The notes beneath the pieces were generated by a model. The model saw nothing but the letters and a program-made list of their open reading frames with translations, was not told the origin of the DNA and did no database searches. A DNA stretch of 5,548 nt from Bacteroidota bacterium (GTDB lineage: Bacteria; Bacteroidota; Bacteroidia; NS11-12g; UBA955). The number at the start of each line of letters is the position of its first letter. The stretch's first letter is position 1. Both the position numbers and the translations under genes were made by a program. Of the stretch, positions 1-5,548 are shown in pieces. The stretch spans positions 1 to 5,548 of the forward strand of contig JAIYBO010000230.1 of the NCBI GenBank assembly GCA_027488495.1, written 5' to 3'.

Positions 1-28
1 AAATTCATAAGAATCCTATTATTTTCAG

Positions 29-36
29 TACCTTTG
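29..36 (+). promoter_or_regulatory. Bacteroidota-type -7 promoter element (TACCTTTG) for guaA
   Basis: TACCTTTG matches the phylum's primary-sigma -7 consensus TAnnTTTG exactly and lies 10 bases before the guaA ATG. Transcription from such elements usually begins a few bases after the final G, so the guaA mRNA would have almost no leader. No clear -33 TTG element is visible, but only 28 bases lie upstream, so that half of the promoter is weak or poorly assessable. The element match is seen directly; the start site is inferred. Confidence 0.72.
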
Positions 37-46
37 CGGTAGATTC

Positions 47-1579
47 ATGACTGAAAAAATTCTCATTCTCGACTTTGGTTCTCAGTATACCCAATTGATC
101 GCACGTCGCTTGCGCGAATTGTTCGTTTATTGCGAAATCCATCCTTACAACCATATCCCTGAATTAAGTAACGATATCAAGGGCATCATTCTATCGGGCA
201 GTCCCTGTTCGGTAAATGAAACTGATGCGCCCATGGTTGATTTGGCGGCGTTGATGTTGCACAGTCCCCTACTCGGCGTTTGCTACGGAGCACAGTTGTT
301 GGCCAAAGTATACGGTGGTGTAGTATCTCGCAGCGATCACCGCGAATATGGCAGGGCGATGATGCAAAGAACTGGGAACGACAGCCATCTATTATCAGGA
401 TTGAGCGATGAATCTCAAGTTTGGATGAGTCATGGTGATACTATCACTGCATTGCCTGCACAGGCGCAAGTCATAGCAAAAACAGATTCTATTCCAGTGG
501 CTGCATTCTCTTTGGAAAGCGAACATCCTGTTTATGGCATTCAATTCCACCCGGAGGTATATCACAGCACTGAAGGCTTGGCACTGCTCAAGAATTTCGC
601 ATACGGCATTTGTGGCTGCGCTGGAGATTGGACACCCGGTCATTTCATCGATGAAACCGTAAAAAACATCCAAGATACCGTTGGCACAGATCAAGTGATT
701 TTGGGTCTATCTGGGGGTGTGGATAGCTCAGTGGCGGCATTGTTGCTGCACAAAGCCATTGGCAAGCAGTTGCATTGTATTTTTATCGACAATGGATTGT
801 TGCGTAAAAACGAATTCGCCTTAGTGCAAGAGGCTTATGAACAATTAGAATTGAACGTGATTGGCGTGGATGCATCAAAGCAATTCTACCAGGCGTTGGA
901 GGGACTTACCGATCCAGAAGCCAAAAGAAAAGCCATCGGTCGCGTGTTTGTTGAAGTATTCCAAGAGGAAAGCTTGAAAATCAAAGATGCGAAATGGCTG
1001 GCACAAGGAACCATTTATCCCGATGTGATTGAGAGTGTGAGCGTAAAAGGTCCTAGCGCTACCATCAAAAGCCACCACAACGTGGGCGGTTTACCCGAAA
1101 AAATGAGTTTGAAAATCATCGAGCCTTTGAGAAGTTTGTTCAAAGACGAGGTGAGGCGTGTTGGCGATGCCATGGGCTTGCCGCATGAAATATTACACAG
1201 ACATCCTTTCCCAGGTCCAGGTTTGGGCATTCGCATTTTGGGTGATATCACAGAAGCCAAAGTAAAATTGCTACAGGAAGCCGATTGGGTTTATATGGAA
1301 AAATTGCGGGAGCACGGTTGGTACGAAAAAATTTGGCAAGCAGGCGCAATCCTATTGCCGATACAAAGTGTTGGTGTAATGGGCGATGAAAGAACCTATG
1401 AGCAAGTGGTTGCTTTGAGGGCAGTAACAAGCACCGATGGCATGACCGCTGACTGGGTGCATCTCCCCTACGAAATATTGGCTGATATCAGCAATAGCAT
1501 CATCAACCGCGTGAGAGGGATCAATCGTGTGGTGTACGACATTAGTTCAAAACCACCCGCTACCATTGAGTGGGAATAA
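47..1579 (+). CDS. guaA: GMP synthase (glutamine-hydrolysing)
   Basis: This cytosolic enzyme converts XMP, ATP and glutamine to GMP, the last step of de novo guanine nucleotide synthesis. The 510-residue protein has the full family order. An N-terminal class-I glutamine amidotransferase domain (about 1-190) begins LILDFGSQYTQ and carries nucleophile Cys79 in GVCYGAQ, with His168 and Glu170 in QFHPEV completing the triad. The ATP pyrophosphatase domain follows, with its P-loop SGGVDSS at 222-228 and the IKSHHNVGGLP segment at 340-350. The C-terminal dimerisation/XMP-binding domain starts near HPFPGPGLG (386-394) and ends KPPATIEWE. It is slightly shorter than the 525-residue E. coli enzyme. 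The oxyanion-loop segment reads LSGSP (49-53) where E. coli has LSGGP, which I take as a lineage variant. The start is the first in-frame ATG after the promoter, and no Shine-Dalgarno sequence is present. No catalytic residue is missing, so it should be active. Confidence 0.98.
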   Translation: MTEKILILDFGSQYTQLIARRLRELFVYCEIHPYNHIPELSNDIKGIILSGSPCSVNETDAPMVDLAALMLHSPLLGVCYGAQLLAKVYGGVVSRSDHREYGRAMMQRTGNDSHLLSGLSDESQVWMSHGDTITALPAQAQVIAKTDSIPVAAFSLESEHPVYGIQFHPEVYHSTEGLALLKNFAYGICGCAGDWTPGHFIDETVKNIQDTVGTDQVILGLSGGVDSSVAALLLHKAIGKQLHCIFIDNGLLRKNEFALVQEAYEQLELNVIGVDASKQFYQALEGLTDPEAKRKAIGRVFVEVFQEESLKIKDAKWLAQGTIYPDVIESVSVKGPSATIKSHHNVGGLPEKMSLKIIEPLRSLFKDEVRRVGDAMGLPHEILHRHPFPGPGLGIRILGDITEAKVKLLQEADWVYMEKLREHGWYEKIWQAGAILLPIQSVGVMGDERTYEQVVALRAVTSTDGMTADWVHLPYEILADISNSIINRVRGINRVVYDISSKPPATIEWE

Positions 1580-1592
1580 AAAATACAACCTC

Positions 1593-2780
1593 ATGAAATC
1601 ACCGAAAACCTTCAAACACCATGTAAATACCACCTTTCAAGGGTTGGTACTCATAGGAATTTTGTGGGTTTCAGGATTAAACGCTCAGGAGTTGGTTGCG
1701 CCGAAAACGGAAGGTCATGTGGGTCCGTTGCGCATCGGCATAGCACTGCCATTTCACGCACAGGGCGAAAAAGCAAATCCGCTGTCTGATGCGATGATGG
1801 ATTACTACTTGGGACTCAAGTTGGGTTTTGCCGAATTGGAACAAGAGGGATTTCAAGCGAATGTGATGGTTTGGGACACTGAGCCCACAGACAGTACGCC
1901 ACTCAATAAATTGAAAATCAACACCTTAGTTGGTAGCAATTCATTCAAGGAACAAGATATTTTGATTGGACCTGTTTATGAACAGAATTTCAAAGAATTG
2001 GTTCAGCATACTTCGTTGGAATGGAAAACACCACCCGCAGTTTGGGTTTCTCCCATGGGTTACATCAAGCCGATGTCGTCTAAAGGCAAAGGCCCTTTCC
2101 CCAACTTAAACTTTTTCATCAACGATACCCTTCGATACAAAAGTGTAGCAAAAAACATTGCGAATATGTTTCCAAAGCACCGGGTATGCATTGTGATTGA
2201 CGCAGACAAGAACAGCAAGATCAAGGGCAATATGTACAAGGCGGTGATGCAGAAAGCCACAAGCAAATTGGTCACAGTACATACTTTAAAAAATGGTGTG
2301 CTCACGCCGGCCCTGCCCAAAAGAGACAGCATTGTAATGGCCTCCTGTATCTCAGACCCCACATTGAGGGTGGCAATGGAGAAGTTGTTTGAAAAACGAC
2401 AGCAATGTTGGTTGGTAGCAGATTTGGGATGGTTCGAAGACAAGCGTTACTATTCAGGATTAAATGATGTGATGTGCATATATCCCACCGTGAATTTTAC
2501 GGACTTTCACGATACAGCAACCATCAGTTTCTCCAAAAAATTCTTTCAAACCTATGGTTTTGAACCCAGCAGATTCGGCTTCATAGGCTACGACCAAGGC
2601 AAATTCATTGGATACAGTAGTATGGCGTTTGGACCAGCCTTTTTGTCGGCTCTCCCCGATGCCACTTATGAGGGTTTGATCAATTCAATACACATCAAAA
2701 AGGGAGGAACGTCTCCTTACAACGATGGTATTAGGTTTGTGATCATTTACGAAGATACACCCCACATTTTCAACCAGTAA
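1593..2780 (+). CDS. Secreted type-1 periplasmic-binding-protein-like protein, no LysM domain
   Basis: The 395-residue protein starts with a signal peptide: basic residues at 2-10, a hydrophobic core at about 16-29, and probable signal peptidase I cleavage after Ala31 (LNA|QE). There is no lipobox cysteine, so it is probably periplasmic and soluble. The mature part resembles the receptor-ligand domain of Bacteroidota proteins annotated as LysM or amino-acid ABC substrate-binding proteins. Recognisable parts are strand LRIGIALPF (47-54), the helix MDYYLGLKLGFAELEQEGF (69-87), VWDTEPTD (93-100), DILIGPVYEQNFKELV (122-137) and AVWVSPMG (149-156). The second lobe follows from about 185, with RVCIVIDAD (197-205), and the C-terminal GLINSIHIKKGG (361-372). 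The LysM repeats often found in front of this domain are absent. The ligand is unknown and no transporter genes adjoin, so an envelope-associated role is only a guess. ATG 1593 is chosen because it begins the signal peptide; an in-frame extension to 1527 would overlap guaA by 53 bp. It lies 13 bp after guaA and is probably cotranscribed with it. Confidence 0.8.
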   Translation: MKSPKTFKHHVNTTFQGLVLIGILWVSGLNAQELVAPKTEGHVGPLRIGIALPFHAQGEKANPLSDAMMDYYLGLKLGFAELEQEGFQANVMVWDTEPTDSTPLNKLKINTLVGSNSFKEQDILIGPVYEQNFKELVQHTSLEWKTPPAVWVSPMGYIKPMSSKGKGPFPNLNFFINDTLRYKSVAKNIANMFPKHRVCIVIDADKNSKIKGNMYKAVMQKATSKLVTVHTLKNGVLTPALPKRDSIVMASCISDPTLRVAMEKLFEKRQQCWLVADLGWFEDKRYYSGLNDVMCIYPTVNFTDFHDTATISFSKKFFQTYGFEPSRFGFIGYDQGKFIGYSSMAFGPAFLSALPDATYEGLINSIHIKKGGTSPYNDGIRFVIIYEDTPHIFNQ

Positions 2781-2810
2781 GCGACTGGGGATTTTAGCAA
2801 TTCAAACAAG

Positions 2811-3908
2811 ATGCTGCCTTATTTATTTTATAAAAACTGTGCCGATATGTTGCATGCATACGATGGCGGCGTACCCTTTCATTTGTATTTGAAAGAGCAA
2901 TTCAAGGAGCACAAAAACTGGGGCAGCAAGGATCGCAAGCGCTACCGCGCTTGCTGTTATTTCTTCTGGCGAAACGCCATTGGCGTTTCGCGGAACAACG
3001 CCGAAGACATCTTGCAATGGTTGCAAAGTCATTATACCAGCGATACATCCATCTCGGAAACACCGTCAATAACGCATCCCTACCATTCTGTTATCCAAGA
3101 CATAAGTACATCCATTGACCATCAAACCCTACGAGATTGGTTTAAGGAAGAACCACCTGTATGGCTGAGAGCAACCAATGGAAAAACCAAAGCCGTATTG
3201 CAGCAGTTGCAAAAATTGAATATACCTATTTTGCACCAATCAAACGATGTAGTTGCAGTGCCTGCGCAAGCAAACCTCAACCCCATCACTGATTTTGGTT
3301 ATGCTTACATTCAAGACATCGGTTCACAGATGGCCATGGATTGGCGTGAATTGCCCCTACAACATATGTGCAACCCCAATCATGCTATATGGGATTGTTG
3401 TTGCGGTTCGGGTGGAAAAGCCATTACATTGCTTCAAAATCACCCCAAGGCCAATGTTACTTGCTCCGATGTACGTGCCAATATTTTAGAAAATTTGCAA
3501 AAGCGTTTTCAATTGTTGCAATTATCGAAACCAAAAACCCAAGTCATTGATCTACAGAACACTGTAGGATCTTCAAATCAATACGATGTGGTGATGGCAG
3601 ATGTACCATGCTCAGGCAGCGGAACATGGCGCAGAAATCCCGAAAACATCCATTTTTTCTCACCGTTCGAAATCAACATGTATGCCAACAGGCAGCTGAA
3701 CATCATACAAAATGCCCAACATTCGGTAAAACTGGGTGGTTATTTGGTCTATATGACCTGCTCCGTATTTCGTGCAGAAAACGAAGCCATCATTGAGCAA
3801 TTCATTGAAAAGCACGCAGGTTTTGAAAAAATCGAAGACAAATACTGTGGGGGAAATCAAAACCACGGTGATTACATCTACCGGGCCGTATTACAAAAAG
3901 TCCATTAA
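2811..3908 (+). CDS. RsmB/RsmF-type RNA cytosine-C5 methyltransferase (NOL1/NOP2/Sun family)
   Basis: The 365-residue protein probably transfers a methyl group from S-adenosylmethionine to C5 of a cytosine in rRNA. The N-terminal part (about 1-75) resembles the NusB-like RNA-binding region of RsmB, including NWGSKDRKRY at 36-45, where Bacteroidota homologues have a WGSRDR-type motif. The catalytic domain shows YIQDIGSQ (166-173), SAM motif I WDCCCGSGGK (194-203), the acidic motif CSD (218-220), motif IV ADVPCSGSGTWRRNPE (263-278) with Cys267, and motif VI YMTCSVFRAEN (314-324) with Cys317. In this family the motif VI cysteine attacks the base and the motif IV cysteine helps release the product; both are present. 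Motif I differs from the classic CAAPGGK of E. coli RsmB. The family is clear, but the exact target (16S C967, C1407 or another RNA) cannot be read from sequence, so no symbol is given. It starts 30 bp after the previous stop with no visible promoter. Its 5' third contains two strong inverted repeats, and its stop overlaps that of convergent fabH. Confidence 0.9.
   Translation: MLPYLFYKNCADMLHAYDGGVPFHLYLKEQFKEHKNWGSKDRKRYRACCYFFWRNAIGVSRNNAEDILQWLQSHYTSDTSISETPSITHPYHSVIQDISTSIDHQTLRDWFKEEPPVWLRATNGKTKAVLQQLQKLNIPILHQSNDVVAVPAQANLNPITDFGYAYIQDIGSQMAMDWRELPLQHMCNPNHAIWDCCCGSGGKAITLLQNHPKANVTCSDVRANILENLQKRFQLLQLSKPKTQVIDLQNTVGSSNQYDVVMADVPCSGSGTWRRNPENIHFFSPFEINMYANRQLNIIQNAQHSVKLGGYLVYMTCSVFRAENEAIIEQFIEKHAGFEKIEDKYCGGNQNHGDYIYRAVLQKVH
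2935..2954. repeat. Inverted repeat, 8-bp arms, 4-nt loop, inside the methyltransferase gene
   Basis: GCAAGCGC (2935-2942) and GCGCTTGC (2947-2954) are perfect reverse complements separated by TACC. Six of the eight pairs are G-C. On the plus-strand RNA the stem is followed by a U-rich run (TGTTATTTCTTCT, 2955-2967), loosely like a terminator but without a continuous T tract. A competing pairing exists between CAGCAAG (2924-2930) and CTTGCTG (2950-2956). An 8-bp repeat alone could be chance; it is noted because a stronger one begins 15 bp later. Confidence 0.55.
2969..2991. repeat. Perfect 23-nt palindrome inside the methyltransferase gene
   Basis: GCGAAACGCCA (2969-2979) and TGGCGTTTCGC (2981-2991) are perfect 11-base reverse complements around a single central T. 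In RNA this gives a hairpin of about 10 bp with a 3-nt loop; in DNA it is a near-symmetric site. It encodes residues 53-61 (about WRNAIGVSR) of the methyltransferase, just after the conserved WGSKDR region. Arms of this length with so small a spacer are not expected by chance in a window of this size. No second full copy is seen here, and no function is assigned. Confidence 0.65.
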
Positions 3909-4900
3909 TTGGAATCGTAAGCCCACTTCAGGTAGATACTACCCCAGGTAAAACCACCACCAAAGCTGCTAAGGATGATGTTATCACCTTTTTTCAACTG
4001 ACTTTCCCATTCCCACAAACAAAGGGGCAAAGTACCAGAAGTGGTGTTACCATACTTCTGAATGTTGATCATCACTTTGTTCTTATCCAATCCCATCCGA
4101 TCTGCAGTAGCGTCGATGATGCGCAAATTGGCTTGGTGTGGAACCAACCAGGCGATGTCTTCGGCCTTCAGTTGATTGCGTTCCATGATTTCGTAACTCA
4201 CATCTGCCATACGTGTCACAGCAAATTTGAAAACGGTTTTACCTTCTTGATATGCGTAATGCAAGCGTTGGTCTATGGTTTCATGACTCGGCGGAAGCAT
4301 TGAACCACCCGCTTTTTGAATCAAAAATTCTCTTCCACTACCATCTACACGGGTGATTGTATCCTGGATACCCAAACCATCTTCAGAAGGCTCAAGCAGC
4401 ACACAACCGGCACCATCACCAAACAAAACGCAGGTATTGCGATCCGTATAGTCAACGATGGCACTCATTTTATCTGCACCCACAACCAAAACTTTCTTAT
4501 GAGCCCCAGATTCAATAAATTTTGAACCAGTCACCAATGCAAAAAGGAAACCACTACAAGCAGCTCCTACATCGTAACCCCAGGCGTTTACCGCACCAAT
4601 TTTATCTGCAATCACATTGGCAGTCGCTGGAAAAACATAATCTCCTGTTACTGTACCACATATGATTAACTCAATTTCAGAGGGGTCAACACCTTTCTTC
4701 TTCAACATGGGAAGAATTGCACCCACCGCCAAATCAGAAGTGGCTTTTCCAGGCTCATCCAAGATATGACGTTCTACGATACCCGTACGAGCACGGATCC
4801 ACTCGTCGTTGGTATCCACCATCTTTTCCAAATCAGCATTGGACAATATCTTTGGTGGAACATATCCACCCACTGCGGTAATGGCTGCGGTAATCTTCAT
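3905..4900 (-). CDS. fabH: Beta-ketoacyl-ACP synthase III
   Basis: FabH condenses an acyl-CoA primer (acetyl-CoA, or branched primers in many Bacteroidota) with malonyl-ACP to start type II fatty-acid synthesis in the cytosol. The 331-residue protein is full length for the family (E. coli 317). It opens with ITAVGGYVPPKILSN and carries NDEWIRARTGI (31-41). The catalytic triad is complete: Cys115 in GAACSGF, His255 in VPHQANLR and Asn285 in KYGNTTSGT. GDGAGCVLL (161-169) and the C-terminal SSFGGGFTWGS (311-321) are also typical. The ATG at 4900 is supported by alignment of this N-terminus with the family and by its position 3 bp after the plsX stop, which implies cotranscription and perhaps translational coupling. 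No Shine-Dalgarno sequence is visible. Downstream, the efp or accB/accC genes that often follow fabH in other bacteria are absent. Its stop instead overlaps that of the convergent methyltransferase gene. Primer preference cannot be told from sequence by eye. Confidence 0.97.
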   Translation of the reverse strand: MKITAAITAVGGYVPPKILSNADLEKMVDTNDEWIRARTGIVERHILDEPGKATSDLAVGAILPMLKKKGVDPSEIELIICGTVTGDYVFPATANVIADKIGAVNAWGYDVGAACSGFLFALVTGSKFIESGAHKKVLVVGADKMSAIVDYTDRNTCVLFGDGAGCVLLEPSEDGLGIQDTITRVDGSGREFLIQKAGGSMLPPSHETIDQRLHYAYQEGKTVFKFAVTRMADVSYEIMERNQLKAEDIAWLVPHQANLRIIDATADRMGLDKNKVMINIQKYGNTTSGTLPLCLWEWESQLKKGDNIILSSFGGGFTWGSIYLKWAYDSN

Positions 4901-4903
4901 GAA

Positions 4904-5548
4904 TTATGCGGTGGTTTCGGCTTGAGACGCAATGAAGCGGCTCATGGCTTTTTGAATTTTGTTGGTCAATTGTGATTGAACAGTTTCTTGTGCCAATTCA
5001 ATCATTTTTAAGAATGTCTCTGCTTTGGTAATACCATGTCCAACAATCACCGGCGCATTCACTCCCAACACCACAGATCCACCGTAGTGTTTAAAATTGA
5101 ACTGATCCAGATAATCGTCTTGAACACCTCGCTTTACCAAACGATAATAAATACCTTCACACAATTTGATGATAACGTTTCCGCTAAAACCATCACAAAC
5201 CACAACATCGGCGTGATCGCCAAAGATATCTCTACCTTCCACGTTGCCAACGAAATTGATTCCCTGGGTTTGCGATAACAATACATGCGTGGCTTTGGTT
5301 AACAAATTGCCTTTCTCGCTTTCTTCACCAATGTTTAACAACCCAATTTTGGGCTGTTCCACTTTATACATCATCGAGTACATCAAATTACCCAACAAGG
5401 CAAATTTCTCTAGATGCTCTGGTTTACAATCCGCATTCGCGCCAACATCCAACAGCAAGCCAGGATGATTGTTCACACGTGGAATTGCAGCGGTTAAACA
5501 TGGACGATCACAACCATCTACCAATTTCAAGTACTGTATGGATCCTAC
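4904..5548 (-). CDS. plsX: Phosphate acyltransferase PlsX, C-terminal part (cut by window edge)
   Basis: PlsX converts acyl-ACP and phosphate to acyl-phosphate, the donor used by PlsY in the first step of phospholipid synthesis; it is a peripheral membrane enzyme. The frame is open to the window edge, giving 214 residues of a family usually about 310-350 long, so roughly the first 100-130 residues are outside. Visible family segments, N to C, are LLLDVGANADCKPEHL (around nt 5458-5411), IGLLNIGEESEKGN (around 5347-5306), FVGNVEGRDIFGDHADVVVCDGFSGN (around 5254-5177), and YGGSVVLGVNAPVIVGHG (around 5083-5030). The last is close to the usual C-terminal glycine-rich motif. A TTG at 5530 could be read as a start, but VGSIQY continues the family sequence upstream of it, so it is internal. 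It lies directly before fabH, a widespread pairing. The promoter and any rpmF gene would be beyond the window. Confidence 0.96.
   Translation of the reverse strand, partial: VGSIQYLKLVDGCDRPCLTAAIPRVNNHPGLLLDVGANADCKPEHLEKFALLGNLMYSMMYKVEQPKIGLLNIGEESEKGNLLTKATHVLLSQTQGINFVGNVEGRDIFGDHADVVVCDGFSGNVIIKLCEGIYYRLVKRGVQDDYLDQFNFKHYGGSVVLGVNAPVIVGHGITKAETFLKMIELAQETVQSQLTNKIQKAMSRFIASQAETTA

Noticed and set aside
1..28. Possible -33 promoter element upstream of guaA
   Set aside because: No TTG or TTTG occurs at a suitable distance, and too little sequence is available to judge.
1527..1592. Longer start for the binding-protein-like gene, overlapping the end of guaA
   Set aside because: The extra 22 residues would place a non-signal-like stretch before a normal signal peptide and overlap guaA by 53 bp. 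ATG 1593 gives a conventional secreted N-terminus.
2060..2443. 127-codon open frame on the minus strand opposite the binding-protein-like gene
   Set aside because: No recognisable domain, no start signal, and it lies wholly opposite a well-supported gene; treated as a shadow frame. The same applies to the other shorter antisense and out-of-frame openings in the window.
2774..2788. Small hairpin CCAGT/ACTGG over the stop of the binding-protein-like gene, followed by GGATTTT
   Set aside because: Only a 5-bp stem and four T bases that do not follow the stem directly; too weak to call a terminator.
4036..4060. Inverted repeat CAGAAGT/ACTTCTG with an inner GGT/ACC pairing inside fabH
   Set aside because: It lies over the codons for the conserved active-site Asn region. 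A 7-bp repeat with an 11-nt spacer is expected several times by chance in a window this size.
5528..5530. TTG as a possible start of a shortened PlsX
   Set aside because: The frame stays open to the window edge and the upstream residues VGSIQY fit the family, so the codon is internal to a longer gene.

Overview
This window carries four complete protein genes and one gene cut by the right edge. They look like ordinary chromosomal housekeeping DNA of a Bacteroidota (Bacteroidetes) bacterium. Four things support that assignment: a perfect TAnnTTTG promoter element just before the first gene, no Shine-Dalgarno sequence before any start, moderate-to-low GC, and protein types characteristic of the phylum (a short GuaA ending in IEWE, and a periplasmic-binding-protein-fold protein of the kind usually joined to LysM domains). 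I cannot place it below phylum level with confidence.

Layout. On the plus strand, positions 47-3908 hold guaA (GMP synthase), then 13 bp later a secreted type-1 periplasmic-binding-protein-like protein, then 30 bp later an RsmB/RsmF-type RNA cytosine-5 methyltransferase. The short gaps without an evident promoter or terminator suggest one transcription unit read from the promoter at 29-36. On the minus strand, positions 5548-3904 hold plsX (its N-terminal part lies outside the window) and then fabH, 3 bp apart. These form a phospholipid and fatty-acid initiation pair. The two units converge and their stop codons overlap at 3905-3908.

How the genes relate. PlsX makes acyl-phosphate for phospholipid synthesis and FabH starts fatty-acid chains, so they work in linked pathways. 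On the plus strand, guanine nucleotide synthesis, a cell-envelope protein of unknown ligand and an RNA modification enzyme have no obvious shared pathway.

I see no mobile element, CRISPR array, tRNA, rRNA or defence system, and no intergenic gap over about 50 bases. I found no convincing previously undescribed system. The most unusual signals are two closely spaced inverted repeats inside the 5' part of the methyltransferase gene (one a perfect 23-nt palindrome), the stand-alone form of the binding-protein-like gene, the overlapping convergent stops, and a nearly leaderless guaA promoter.
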